Of a DNA stretch of 64,000 nt, positions 25,703 to 34,777 are shown in pieces. How positions within the stretch are numbered: the first letter of the stretch is position 1; each line of letters starts with the position of its first letter. The DNA comes from CAZEYT01 sp964516295 (GTDB lineage: Bacteria; Verrucomicrobiota; Verrucomicrobiia; Chthoniobacterales; Terrimicrobiaceae). A model generated the notes under the pieces. That model worked only from the letters and a program-made list of their open reading frames with translations, was not told the origin of the DNA and did not search any database. The translations under genes were made by a program, and so were the position numbers. The DNA lies in the NCBI GenBank assembly GCA_964516295.1, contig CAZEYT010000003.1, positions 1 through 64,000 of the forward strand. Direction: 5' to 3'.

Positions 25703-26713
25703 CTATTGGACCTTGGCGAGTGCGGCCTTGGCCTTCTCGACGACCGGCTCGGGGAGCGGGATGTAGCCGAGTTCGTTCGAGAACTTCTGGCCCTCGGTGA
25801 GTGCCCACGTCACGAAATCGACCAGCGCCTTCTTCTTCGCCGCGTCGTCGTATTTCTTATAGAGGAGCAGCCACGTGAAGCTCGCGATCGGGTAGTCATT
25901 CGGCCCCTCGGGATCCACGGGCCAGACGCGGAGGTTTTCGGGGAACTTAACGTTCGCCAAAGTGGCCGCGCCGTTTTCGAGGTCCGGGCTCACGAAGTTG
26001 CCCGACTTGTTTTGGAGGATCGCCATTTCCAAGTTGTTGTTCTTGGCATAGCCATACTCGACATAACCGACGGCACCGGGCGACTGCTTGACGAGCGCTG
26101 TGACGCCTTCATTGCCTTTCCCACCCACGCCGACCGGGAAGGTCACCGACTTGTCGAAGCCGATTTCCTCGTCGAACTGCTTGCTGATCGCCGCGAGGTG
26201 CTGGGTGAAGACAAACGTCGTTCCGCTTCCATCCGAACGATACGCGGGCTGGATGCCGAGGTCGGGGAGCTTCAGGTCGGGATTGTCCTTGGCGATGAGC
26301 GGGTCGTTCCACTTCTTCACCGTGCCCAAATAAATGCCGGCCATGGCCTCCCGCGAGAGCTTCAGCCCCTTGATGCCCGGGAGGTTGTAGGCAAAAACAA
26401 TCTCACCGGCCGTCGCGGGAATCATCACCACACCGCTCGGCACCTTTGCGATCTCCTCGTCGGTCATGGCCGCATCGCTGGCTCCGAAATCCACCACACC
26501 CGCGATGAAATTTTTCACTCCGGCCCCGGAGCCGACGGACTGATAATTGACCTGAACGGCTGGGTTCACTTTGTTGTATTCGACCCCCCAGCGCTGATAA
26601 AGAGGCGCGGGAAAGGTCGCCCCAGCTCCCGAAAGCTGCTGCGCTTGGGCGGTGGTTGCTCCGAAAGTCACGGCAAGAGCCGCACCGGTGATGACGTAAT
26701 ACATCGATTTCAT
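25703..26713 (-). CDS. pstS: phosphate-binding protein PstS
   Basis: A 336-residue exported binding protein. The signal peptide ends near TTAQAQQ, and SGAGATFPAPLYQRW is the PstS phosphate-loop signature. RSDGSGTTFVFTQHL and FPVGVGGKGNEGV are further ligand-contact blocks. It delivers phosphate to PstCA. First gene of the operon; an 8-base-arm palindrome lies 54 bases upstream. Confidence 0.95.
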   Translation of the reverse strand: MKSMYYVITGAALAVTFGATTAQAQQLSGAGATFPAPLYQRWGVEYNKVNPAVQVNYQSVGSGAGVKNFIAGVVDFGASDAAMTDEEIAKVPSGVVMIPATAGEIVFAYNLPGIKGLKLSREAMAGIYLGTVKKWNDPLIAKDNPDLKLPDLGIQPAYRSDGSGTTFVFTQHLAAISKQFDEEIGFDKSVTFPVGVGGKGNEGVTALVKQSPGAVGYVEYGYAKNNNLEMAILQNKSGNFVSPDLENGAATLANVKFPENLRVWPVDPEGPNDYPIASFTWLLLYKKYDDAAKKKALVDFVTWALTEGQKFSNELGYIPLPEPVVEKAKAALAKVQ

Positions 26714-26766
26714 AACAGAGGAGCCGTGATACTCCGCCGATACCCCGCGGAAACCAAAAGCTTCAA

Positions 26767-26784
26767 TGTGACAATTTTGTCACA
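26767..26784 (-). promoter_or_regulatory. palindromic operator candidate upstream of pstS
   Basis: TGTGACAA-TT-TTGTCACA, with perfect 8-base arms, lies 54 bases before the pstS ATG. Known Pho boxes are direct repeats around TGTCA; this site contains TGTCA-like halves but in inverted order, so it may be a variant Pho box or another regulator's site. Confidence 0.45.
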
Positions 26785-26837
26785 ATTCCCGGTTCCCCGG
26801 CCAAGACATTTCGCGAGAGGGCGGTTATTCACCAAAG

Positions 26838-26864
26838 CGAATATTCATGTTGACGAATATCATT
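26838..26864 (+). promoter_or_regulatory. ArsR operator candidate
   Basis: CGAATATTCAT at 26838-26848 and CGAATATCATT at 26854-26864 form near-direct repeats and also give the inverted pair ATATTC (26841-26846) / GAATAT (26855-26860). AT-rich ATTC/GAAT half-sites are typical of ArsR-family operators. The site ends 20 bases before the arsR start, where a repressor could block transcription. Confidence 0.5.
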
Positions 26865-26884
26865 GGCCACTCGACGCTGCGCCC

Positions 26885-27241
26885 ATGTCCCTGATCCGCA
26901 TCTATGAATGTCTCTGCGACGGCACCCGTCTGCGGATCATTCACCTTCTCACTCGGGGGCCGCTGTGTGTGTGCCACCTGCAATCCATTCTCGACCTGCC
27001 GCAAGCCCGGATTTCCCAACATTTGTCCTATCTCCGCGAGCGGGGAATGGTTTCCAATAGGCGCCGGGGCGCATGGATGATCTACTCGCTGCCCGAGGCC
27101 CCCTCCCCCGAACTCGCGCGACACCTCGCCTGTTTGCAGGACTGTGTGCGCGAAGACGCGGGATTTCAGCGTGATTTGGAACGTCTCAACGAAATCAAAA
27201 AAACCTCGTGCGCGCCGGTGGCGTCTCCGTTCCATGTCTGA
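26885..27241 (+). CDS. arsR: ArsR-family arsenic-responsive repressor
   Basis: A 118-residue winged-helix repressor. GPLCVCHLQSIL holds the Cys-Val-Cys of the classic arsenite-binding motif on the recognition-helix side, and a third Cys lies near the C-terminus (KTSCAPV). QARISQHLSYLRERGMV is the DNA-binding helix pair. Binding of arsenite or antimonite should release the operon. The ATG at 26885 is the only good start in frame. First gene of arsR-acr3-arsC, divergent from pstS. Confidence 0.92.
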   Translation: MSLIRIYECLCDGTRLRIIHLLTRGPLCVCHLQSILDLPQARISQHLSYLRERGMVSNRRRGAWMIYSLPEAPSPELARHLACLQDCVREDAGFQRDLERLNEIKKTSCAPVASPFHV

Positions 27242-28325
27242 AAACATCGCCCGCCGGATGTCGTTTCTGGACCGCTACCTCACGGTCTGGATTTTCGTCG
27301 CGATGGGCCTCGGTGTGGCCCTCGGTCATTTTGTGATCACCGATCCCGAAGCCTTCTTTGCCCCGATGACGATTGGCACGACAAACATCCCGATCGCGGT
27401 GGGCCTGATTCTCATGATGTACCCGCCCTTGGCCAAAGTCCGCTACGCCGAGATGCCGAAGGTTTTTGCGAACACGAAAATTCTCGCCCTCTCGTTGGTG
27501 CAAAACTGGATCATTGGGCCAGTGCTCATGTTCGGGCTTGCGGTTTTCTTTTTGCATGACCGGCCGGACTACATGGCGGGGCTGATCCTTGTGGGCATCG
27601 CGAGGTGCATTGCCATGGTTCTCGTGTGGAACGAACTCGCCCGCGGCAATAACGAATACGCGGCCGGGCTCGTCGCCCTGAATTCCGTCGCGCAAATCGT
27701 CTTCTACAGTTTCTACGCATGGGTTTTTGTCACCGTGCTCCCGCCGATGTTCGGTATCGAGGGCAGCGTCGTCGCGATCAGCATGGGTGAGATTTTCATC
27801 AGCGTGATGATTTTTCTCGGCATTCCGTTTGCCGCCGGAGCGCTCAGCCGCGTCTTCCTCACGCGGTGGAAAGGAGTCGAGTGGTACGAGAAATCGTTTC
27901 TGCCGCGCATTTCCCCGCTCACGTTGATCGCCCTGCTTTTCACGATCGTTTCCATGTTCACGTTTCAAGGCGAAAAAATCGTCCAGCTGCCCAGGGATGT
28001 GCTTTTGATTGCCGTGCCGCTCACGCTTTATTTCCTGGCGATGTTTCTGGTGAGTTTCTTTCTGGGACGGGCTCTCGGAGCGGACTACAGCCGGTCGGCC
28101 ACGCTGGCGTTCACGGCGGCCGGGAACAATTTCGAGCTCGCCATCGCGGTGGCCATCGCGGTGTTCGGGATCGGATCCGGTGTGGCTTTCGCTGCCGTGG
28201 TCGGCCCGCTGATCGAAGTTCCCGTCCTGATCGGGCTGGTCCACGTGGCCTTGTTTTTCCAACGAAAATTCTTCCCGGGAGAGCAGGGAGAGACGCCTCC
28301 CCGTCCACCCGTTTGCTGCCCATGA
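27234..28325 (+). CDS. acr3: arsenite efflux permease, ACR3 family
   Basis: A 363-residue membrane protein with about ten hydrophobic segments. GIARCIAMVLVWNELARG contains the conserved essential Cys of ACR3 permeases, and AAGNNFELAIAVAIAVFG is the second family signature. It exports arsenite using the proton gradient. It overlaps arsR by 8 bases and arsC by 4. The C-terminal tail ends CCP; two Cys there are unusual but not known to matter. Confidence 0.94.
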   Translation: MSENIARRMSFLDRYLTVWIFVAMGLGVALGHFVITDPEAFFAPMTIGTTNIPIAVGLILMMYPPLAKVRYAEMPKVFANTKILALSLVQNWIIGPVLMFGLAVFFLHDRPDYMAGLILVGIARCIAMVLVWNELARGNNEYAAGLVALNSVAQIVFYSFYAWVFVTVLPPMFGIEGSVVAISMGEIFISVMIFLGIPFAAGALSRVFLTRWKGVEWYEKSFLPRISPLTLIALLFTIVSMFTFQGEKIVQLPRDVLLIAVPLTLYFLAMFLVSFFLGRALGADYSRSATLAFTAAGNNFELAIAVAIAVFGIGSGVAFAAVVGPLIEVPVLIGLVHVALFFQRKFFPGEQGETPPRPPVCCP

Positions 28326-28750
28326 AACCAATCATCCTCATTCTCTGTACCGGCAACTCCTGTCGCAGCCACATGGCCGAAGGTATTCTTCGTCAGGCCG
28401 CCGGTGATCTTCTTGACGTCCGCAGCGCGGGGTCGAAACCAGCTGGCTACGTGCATTCGAAAGCGATGGCGGTCCTGGCCGAAATCGGCATCGATCTCTC
28501 CTCGCACACGTCGAAGCACATGAACGACTTTTTGGAAACACCCGTTCACACCGTCATCACGGTTTGCGGCAACGCGGATCAGGCCTGTCCGATGTTTCCA
28601 GGACAAGCACACCGGTATCACTGGGGCTTCGACGATCCCGCCCATGCAACCGGCACCGAAGAGGAGGTCCTCGCCTGTTTCCGGCGGGTGCGGGACGAGA
28701 TCCGGGCGGTCTTTGAAGCTTACGCGGCGGGATGGCGCGACGCACGCTGA
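28322..28750 (+). CDS. arsC: arsenate reductase, LMW-PTP type (thioredoxin-coupled)
   Basis: A 142-residue enzyme reducing arsenate to arsenite for ACR3. The P-loop CTGNSCRS (CX5R) has the catalytic Cys near residue 9, and CGNADQACP supplies the two further Cys of the redox relay used by thioredoxin-linked ArsC. GSKPAGYVHSKAM and HWGFDDPAHATG are family blocks. The ATG overlaps the acr3 stop (ATGA). Last gene of the ars operon. Confidence 0.94.
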   Translation: MKPIILILCTGNSCRSHMAEGILRQAAGDLLDVRSAGSKPAGYVHSKAMAVLAEIGIDLSSHTSKHMNDFLETPVHTVITVCGNADQACPMFPGQAHRYHWGFDDPAHATGTEEEVLACFRRVRDEIRAVFEAYAAGWRDAR

Positions 28751-28754
28751 GCGT

Positions 28755-29738
28755 TTAACGAAGCTGATTCTCGAGCACCGAATCCGGCGAGGCTCCGAGC
28801 TCGATGGCCCGCTGATAGTGGGTCGCCACGCGGGCGCGCTCAGCAGGGGATCCCTCGGCGGCCAGAATGGCGATATTGAAATGGGCCTCGGCGCAGTCGG
28901 GAGAGAGATTGATCGCTTTTTGGATCTCCTCCATCGCCCGTCCGGATCTCAATGATCCCCAGCGTTGTGTGGGCGAAGGCGTCATTCGGCTGGAAACGGA
29001 TCGCTTCCCGGATGTTTTTCTGGGCGGCCGCCAGCTTGCCGAGTTCCAACTGAACCGCTGCCAGATCCGACAGGGCCAGACTGTTGTTCGGTGCCGCTTG
29101 CACGACCCCGCTGGAAAAGGATTTCCGCGAGGGCGTAGTTACGATCTTTGTAGGCTTGTTCGGCCTGGGCTTGGGTGACCTTGAGCGCGTCGACCGATGG
29201 CGACGTTTCCGTTGGCACGCTCGGTGAGGAGGAGGCCGGGGCGGGGGCGGGTGGAAGCGACAACAGCGAGCCGAAAGTCGGTTGCTCCAGCGAGAGCGGC
29301 AGGTTCATCTGAAACGCTTCATTGCCTGCTTCGTTGAGGAGCATTTCGAGCTCCATGATTTTCATGTCCCGGTGACTGAACTCCGTGACCAGACGCTCAA
29401 GACGGGCTTTGGCGAGATCCAGATCGGATTGCAGCTGTGTGATTCGCGCGAGATTCACCGGTCCCTCCTGTTCCAATTCCGCCGCCCGCTGCTCGGCGGC
29501 TGCGAGACGTTCATTCAGCCCGCGGTTGCGATCCAACGAGAGTTCGGCTTCCTTGGCATCCTGACGGCGGGCGAGCGTACTGTTGAGCTCACTGGCCAAG
29601 GCGGCATTCTGTTGTTTGATTCGATCAAGAACCTCCTCGTTGCGCGCCTCCTGATCTTCGACCGGCAGAAAATGAAGCATCGCTCCCACCCCCGCCGCGA
29701 CAAGAACCGCGCCAGCGGCTAGGGCAAACCGCCGCCAA
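28755..29738 (-). pseudogene. coiled-coil/TPR protein remnant with at least two further frame breaks
   Basis: Three consecutive minus-strand frames join into one protein. First FALAAGAVLVAAGVGAMLHF (a membrane segment), then a long coiled coil and a Pro/Ser linker, then TPR units. The frame breaks near 29112-29118, where ALAEILFQRG in one frame continues as VVQAAPNNSLALSDLAAVQL in another. It breaks again near 28938-28960, where FAHTTLGIIEIRTG continues as RAMEEIQKAINLSPD; the second break also shortens a TPR unit by about three residues. At the upstream end it runs into the O-antigen-ligase-like fragment out of frame. The intact parent was probably a TPR protein of a polysaccharide locus. 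Confidence 0.8.
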
Positions 29739-30050
29739 CTGGTTTCGCACTAATCCGACCATCGATCCCAAGGCAAACGCGCCACCGAAAAGCTGGAACA
29801 CCCGCTTCACCCCCGACGGCAAGCGGTTCATCGACGAGAAGAACTGAAGAAAAACCAAGCCCGAAATCACCGATGGGGTGAGACTGATCGTCGAGAACGG
29901 ATTGAAAGCCCCGGCCATCCAATCCACCACGCGGCGAATACGGCGGTTAAGAACAGTTACTCAAACAAGATAGTCGATGATCCAAGAGGAGCGGTTGAAA
30001 TAGAAATAAACCGCCGGGCAAACCATCAGAAATGCAACAAGCCAGTCCAT
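29729..30050 (-). pseudogene. O-antigen-ligase-like membrane protein, 5' remnant with an in-frame stop
   Basis: From the ATG at 30050 the frame reads MDWLVAFLMVCPAVYFYFNR and on to WIIDYLV. It hits TGA at 29963-29961 and continues in the same frame as VTVLNRRIRRVVDWMAGAFN and then SVISGLVFLQFF to VRNQLAAV. This resembles the first 100 residues of O-antigen ligase/polymerase-like proteins. The remaining several hundred residues are missing and the frame runs into the TPR remnant, so both a nonsense mutation and a large deletion have occurred. The family call is by resemblance. Confidence 0.65.
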
Positions 30051-30198
30051 CAATCAGGAACGGTCCCGGGAAACCTGCCGGGCCGCTTTTTCGGAGGGGA
30101 AAGCCGGGAGAAATCTCGCCGCACAGCTTTTGGCTTACCTTTTCGCTTCCCGTGGTGCAATAACGCAGGGGGTGAGCCGGTCCATTCCCCAGCAAAAG

Positions 30199-30989
30199 GT
30201 GATTTTCTTCACGAGCCTTCCGCGCGTCGGAGGGCATACGACAATCACCCTCGGGCTCGCACGCCTGTTTCGTGAACGGCGACCTTTGAAGAATTCCCCG
30301 GTGCGTCCGAAAACCCGGAGAAGTTCTGTTGGATTCCCCAGTTGTCAGAAATCCCCATCGAGCACCCGGAAGAACTTGTCGCGGCCCGGCCGAGTGAGCC
30401 CTTCGGCCCTGTCCGTCTCGGCCTCATCGGCCGTCTCACGGAGGAAAACGGAGCCCGAGTCCTGCTCGAATTCACCGGCCAAATCGCCTGCGAAGGAGAA
30501 CTTCACATCGCTGGAACGGGTCCGTATGCCGCGCTGGTCGATGCCGGGACAAAGCGCCCCCTCCAAGTGGTTTTCCACGGAAGCTACGATCCCTCAACCC
30601 GGGCCGCTTTTCTCCGAAACTTCTTCCGGGGAATCGACGTTCTCATCGTCCCGTCTCAGGACGAATGGGAAACCCTTTCCATGGCCGTCCTCGAAGCACT
30701 CCAGCACGGAGTCCCCTCCATCGTCTGCCGCACCGGCGGCCTCCGCTCCTTCGAACACCCCGACCTCGGCCCAGCTCCCAGCGACATCATCCATCTCGTT
30801 CCCGCCAACAGCCTGCTTTTCAGCCTAGAAGCCGCCCTCTCCAGAGAGCACCGCTGCACCCGATCCATCGCAATCCGCTGTCTAAGACATTACGATTCGT
30901 TTTTTTCCGACCACCAAATTCTCGCACGATGGCGAACGGTTACTATCCTCACCAGCCCAGAACAAACTCTCGGAGATCGTGAAGGCTGA
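30199..30989 (+). pseudogene. GT4-type glycosyltransferase with internal deletion and frameshift
   Basis: The GTG at 30199 opens MIFFTSLPRVGGHTTITLGL and then ARLFRE, a typical GT4 N-terminus with the glycine-rich nucleotide loop. Near 30271-30282 the reading moves to another frame (TATFEEFPGASENPEKFCWI) and then to a good GT-B C-terminal domain: LGLIGRLTEENG, LHIAGTGP, VLIVPSQDEWETLSMAVLEA. The N-terminal domain is only about 50 residues instead of about 170, so several hundred bases were lost. The C-terminal half alone would not be an active transferase. Confidence 0.8.
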
Positions 30990-30997
30990 TTGCGTTT

Positions 30998-31792
30998 TCA
31001 GAATTGGCGTTTCGCATGCAAATTGAGATAGCCGCGACGTCGGTGAAGTTTTGCAACCTCTCGACGAGACAAATGTCCTACCCTGGGGTCAGTAATCACA
31101 AAACCAAGTGACAGCAGCTTTTCCAAGTATTCCTGAGGCGAGAAACCGGCCTCCAAGAGAGCAGACGGTGAGAATTCAAAGTAAAGTTGAATCTGCGGAT
31201 TTCTCTTCAAGATTTCAGACATTCCTGAAATCACGGCCGGCTCCCACCCTTGAACGTCAATCTTCACCCAATCAACCCTTGTTCCAGAGACGAGTAAGTC
31301 AAGCGGAACAACTTCGACGGTGCCCCGATCCCTGGGGGTCCCAGCCGGACCTCGAACCAGTCGATTATCGCCTGAGTTCAAAGGGTTTGAGTCAAGGAGA
31401 AGTCGACTTTTTTCGGCTCCGGCTGCCAACTCTTTCACTTGGACATTGGCGGCGCCATTTCTCTCAACATTTCGAATAAGTTGATGGCTTAGTAGCGGGT
31501 GAGGTTCAAGTGAAAGCACACTTCCGGCGGATCCGACAAGTCGCGAGAATAACAGTGCGTAAATCCCAATGTTTGCCCCGACATCAACCACGGTTTCACC
31601 CGGCCGCATACGTTTCGAGAGAAAATCAACATCGCAACTCCCCATAACACGCCATTTGTGCAGAACAAGATAAAGCAATCGATCCGGACTTGTCGCGCCC
31701 AAAGATAGTCCATTTACGCTGACCACGTACTTATCCACCGCTTGATCTGCCGTCACAAGTTTTATAAGCAGCATCAGCAATCTCCTGCTCAT
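30998..31792 (-). CDS. FkbM-family methyltransferase
   Basis: A 264-residue SAM-dependent O-methyltransferase. VVDVGANIGIYALLFSRLVG is the SAM loop, LSLEPHP the acidic end of strand 2, and VDWVKIDVQGWEPAVISGM the FkbM signature. It probably methylates a sugar hydroxyl of a surface glycan. It overlaps the upstream GT-C gene by 4 bases, making it the last gene of a three-gene AT-richer operon. It is convergent with the GT4 pseudogene. Confidence 0.88.
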   Translation of the reverse strand: MSRRLLMLLIKLVTADQAVDKYVVSVNGLSLGATSPDRLLYLVLHKWRVMGSCDVDFLSKRMRPGETVVDVGANIGIYALLFSRLVGSAGSVLSLEPHPLLSHQLIRNVERNGAANVQVKELAAGAEKSRLLLDSNPLNSGDNRLVRGPAGTPRDRGTVEVVPLDLLVSGTRVDWVKIDVQGWEPAVISGMSEILKRNPQIQLYFEFSPSALLEAGFSPQEYLEKLLSLGFVITDPRVGHLSRREVAKLHRRRGYLNLHAKRQF

Positions 31793-33348
31793 GGATTAGC
31801 CTTTACGCGATAGTTCGGATTCTTGAGAACGACATAGTTTTCGGACTGCCAAACAATCGGCCATCGTTCGTCAATAAAGCGCTGCACAATCTGTCCTACG
31901 TTAGGCTGATGCAAAGTCCACCTTTGATCAATGTCGCCAATCACAACAAACTGAACTCGATCGATATCGAGAGGAAAAAGAAATCTCCTCCGGTCCATTC
32001 CTGATCGAAAATATTCGGTAGGCCGTCCCGACCAAACAACCACTTGTAGCAGATCAACCGAAGGCGGTTTCAACAACCACCCAATGTTTGAACTTGCAAC
32101 AACAACTCCGGCTCCATCCGAGTTGCCGTTGACCCAATCTGCGCACTGTTCTACCTCACGTGAATTCTGCGTCACCCAGAAGTGGTTCCGCGACGTCAAG
32201 GTGCCTCCAAAAACATCTGGCAACTGAACGGCAGCCGACATAATCGGCGCAACGAACGCAGCGGCATAAATGCCCCTCTCCAAACGCAAGCCGTTGAGCC
32301 TCCGCCGCACTAACTTCCCGAGCCTGGAAAGAGCCGCCGCCCATGCAAGTCCGAAGATCGGCGATAGAACAATCGCTTGATAGTAAAACACCGGCAGATT
32401 CTGACGATTCTGAAGGAGGAGGACAGAGATACAAATCCCAAAGACCGCGATCTGGTATGTTTTCTTTCGAATACAAACGAGAAGACAGATCAGAGATGCA
32501 AGATGAAACAAGTCTTGGGTGTAGAATCGATAGAGATTCGCAAGGATGCCAGACTGGCCCACCGTCGCTTCACTCGAGCCACGATAAAAAGAAAGAAGGT
32601 TTTTAAAGTCGCTGAGCAGCCAGTCTTCCGGCCAATAGTACCAAGTAATTAACAAAACTGTGCTTGCAAGAACAAGAGAAGGCGGGATTGCAATGCGAAT
32701 CCAAGAGGACGGCTTCTTCAATCGACAAAGAATTGAAGCAATTGCACCATGAATGAAGAGCGGATGAGATATAGCCGCTATCGCCAAACCCGAACCTGCA
32801 ATCCAGTCGTTGCGACGCCGCGCGGCTCTCATAAGGTAAAGCAGCGCAACTGTAAAACCGAGAGCTACAGCATCATGAGGATAGATCCATCGAAAGTGGA
32901 TAACGCTTTGAGCAAATGTCAAAAAAACACCGGCACCAAACCACGCGGGCATAAACCCAACTTTAAAGCGTGCCTTGAAGTAAATCAAAAACGCAATCGC
33001 GAGGGCAAGCAAAGCATTAAGAAACCGCGCCCCTAGGATATCCCCGTTTGCAGCATTGGCGAAAAGACCAGCGACAAAAAGAAATCCCGGTTGTAGTGGG
33101 AAATATGTATGAAGATACGTCATTTGCAGAGCCCCAATCGAAAGTGATCCTTCAACAAGATTCCTCGCAAGAATTAGTGCGCCCGTTTCATCCCCATACC
33201 AGCTTGGCGAGTGGCGCAAGTGTGGGAGATAAAGAAGAGCCCACACAAGCAGAATGGAAAGCGGCGGGATGAAGAAAACGGGTTTTTTGATACTTCCTCG
33301 CACGGAGGTTTTCAACTTTACCATCTTCGACCTGAACATTTCAGACAA
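31789..33348 (-). CDS. GT-C-type membrane glycosyltransferase-like protein
   Basis: A 519-residue protein with about ten hydrophobic segments. WYGDETGALILARNLVEG in the first loop carries the acidic Asp-Glu typical of GT-C (PMT/ArnT-like) enzymes that use polyprenyl-phosphate sugars. The C-terminal 120 residues are soluble and contain NIGWLLKPPS and DRVQFVVIGD, as in other family members. Its base composition is lower in GC than the flanks (29 of 60 in 32401-32460). It overlaps both neighbours, by 8 and 4 bases. Confidence 0.72.
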   Translation of the reverse strand: MSEMFRSKMVKLKTSVRGSIKKPVFFIPPLSILLVWALLYLPHLRHSPSWYGDETGALILARNLVEGSLSIGALQMTYLHTYFPLQPGFLFVAGLFANAANGDILGARFLNALLALAIAFLIYFKARFKVGFMPAWFGAGVFLTFAQSVIHFRWIYPHDAVALGFTVALLYLMRAARRRNDWIAGSGLAIAAISHPLFIHGAIASILCRLKKPSSWIRIAIPPSLVLASTVLLITWYYWPEDWLLSDFKNLLSFYRGSSEATVGQSGILANLYRFYTQDLFHLASLICLLVCIRKKTYQIAVFGICISVLLLQNRQNLPVFYYQAIVLSPIFGLAWAAALSRLGKLVRRRLNGLRLERGIYAAAFVAPIMSAAVQLPDVFGGTLTSRNHFWVTQNSREVEQCADWVNGNSDGAGVVVASSNIGWLLKPPSVDLLQVVVWSGRPTEYFRSGMDRRRFLFPLDIDRVQFVVIGDIDQRWTLHQPNVGQIVQRFIDERWPIVWQSENYVVLKNPNYRVKANP

Positions 33349-34777
33349 ATTTTAGCTTGTAGGCCACAAAGAACAACATCCGAAGGAGAATGCCTCCATG
33401 TGTCCACCTTCTTATGTTTGTAGAACCATAAGTTCTGTCTTGATAACGAATCGGCACATCGGAAATCCTCAGGCCAAGTTTGCCTGCTCCGAAAAGCAAA
33501 TCAAAGTCACCAAACGGGTCAAACTCTCCGAAGTAACTTCTGTTTGCAGCAATCTTTTCATAGTTCGCGCGAGACAGGACCTTCGTTCCACAAAGGGTAT
33601 CTTTAACTGTTTGTCCGAGTAACCATGAGAAGGCCAACGAGAAAAACTTGTTCGCGCACATGTTGAGAAACGGCATGGCTTGTTTTCCCATGGGATATAC
33701 CAGGCGGACTCCGTTCGCAAACTCTGCCTTCCCTGAAGCGATAACCGAGTAGAACTTTGGGAGTTCCTCGGGAGGAACTGTGAGATCTGCGTCCAATATC
33801 ATAAGGATTTCGCCAGTGCAGGCAGCAAACCCCTCCCGCACGGCATTTCCTTTCCCTTCTCCGCTTTGCTGTAAAGCCATGATTGTTCGATCAGGATATT
33901 CTTTTACAACTTTTTGAATCTGCGCCCAAGTATCATCCTTGGAATGCCCTTCGACGAACACGATTTGAGTCGTTGAGCCGATGTTGGGCGTGCGTCTCAC
34001 TGCCTCGGCAATGTTTCCCGCCTCATTGCGTGCCGGGATCAGGACCGAAACGCTCATCTCATCATTTTGCAAACGGGGGAGTCGAGCAATTGTGAATATA
34101 CTAAGGCAAAACCATGGCATCAGAGGTCCAACCCACCGGTTTACCAAGCGATCAACTCCAAAAGGAGCCCATGGCAAGAGGATACGGGCATCGAGTTTAA
34201 TTGGTTCCCAGTCTGATAAGTACATCAGGTTTTTGACATCTGGTGCGGTCAGCCAACTGCATTCAGGATGCTTCGCCCGAAGACCAAGGATTGACGCAAT
34301 TTTGTAGATTGGTCGCCACAACGCTGACTGGAAATTTACAATCAAACGGGTGTCGGCTGTTGACAGTTGATGGAGCTGTCTGAGGAGAAGCTGAACATCT
34401 GCAGCATAGTTCAGGGTATCGGAAATGATTATATAATCAAACTTCTGTCGCATTGAGATTTCCTCTCCCGAGCACACAAGAAAGGTTCCATGGGGAACAT
34501 TTTTTTTAGCTTGCTCGATTTGTTTTTCGGCAAGGTCAATTCCAGTTACAGATCGCGTGTTGAGCATGGCGAGGAGATGGCCTGAGCCACATCCGATTTC
34601 GATGACAGAGGCGTTTTTCGGAATGATCAGGTTGTAATAGTGGGCAAGCCACTTTCTATAAGACATCGCAGCCCAGAGAAGATCATCATCAGCCTCGTTG
34701 TAGTGTTTGGTTATGCCTTGTAGATGACGTCGCGTGAAGTCGGGGAGAGATGAAGCCTGCTGAAACTTTGTGGTCAC
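33341..34777 (-). CDS. methyltransferase - family 2 glycosyltransferase fusion
   Basis: A 478-residue two-domain protein. Residues about 25-190 form a class I methyltransferase (EIGCGSGH at 60-67, TGIDLAEKQIEQA, and IIISDTLNY). Residues 241-478 form a GT2 of the dolichol-phosphate-mannose-synthase kind (VSVLIPARNEAGNI, GEGKGNAVREGF, LDADLTVPPEE, and DTLCGTKVLSR). The fusion suggests coupled modification of a lipid-linked glycan. The start is GTG at 34777; the longer open frame upstream has no protein character. First gene of the AT-richer operon (28 of 60 GC in 33541-33600). Confidence 0.82.
   Translation of the reverse strand: MTTKFQQASSLPDFTRRHLQGITKHYNEADDDLLWAAMSYRKWLAHYYNLIIPKNASVIEIGCGSGHLLAMLNTRSVTGIDLAEKQIEQAKKNVPHGTFLVCSGEEISMRQKFDYIIISDTLNYAADVQLLLRQLHQLSTADTRLIVNFQSALWRPIYKIASILGLRAKHPECSWLTAPDVKNLMYLSDWEPIKLDARILLPWAPFGVDRLVNRWVGPLMPWFCLSIFTIARLPRLQNDEMSVSVLIPARNEAGNIAEAVRRTPNIGSTTQIVFVEGHSKDDTWAQIQKVVKEYPDRTIMALQQSGEGKGNAVREGFAACTGEILMILDADLTVPPEELPKFYSVIASGKAEFANGVRLVYPMGKQAMPFLNMCANKFFSLAFSWLLGQTVKDTLCGTKVLSRANYEKIAANRSYFGEFDPFGDFDLLFGAGKLGLRISDVPIRYQDRTYGSTNIRRWTHGGILLRMLFFVAYKLKFV

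Noticed and set aside
27195..28331. 378-codon minus-strand open frame
   Set aside because: Antisense to acr3; its composition (His, Asp, Arg, Gln) is that of a shadow and no motif is seen.
28755..30989. Treating the separate frames as several small genes
   Set aside because: Each frame alone ends in noise, while joined they give continuous coiled-coil/TPR, ligase-like and GT4 proteins, so pseudogenes are the better reading.
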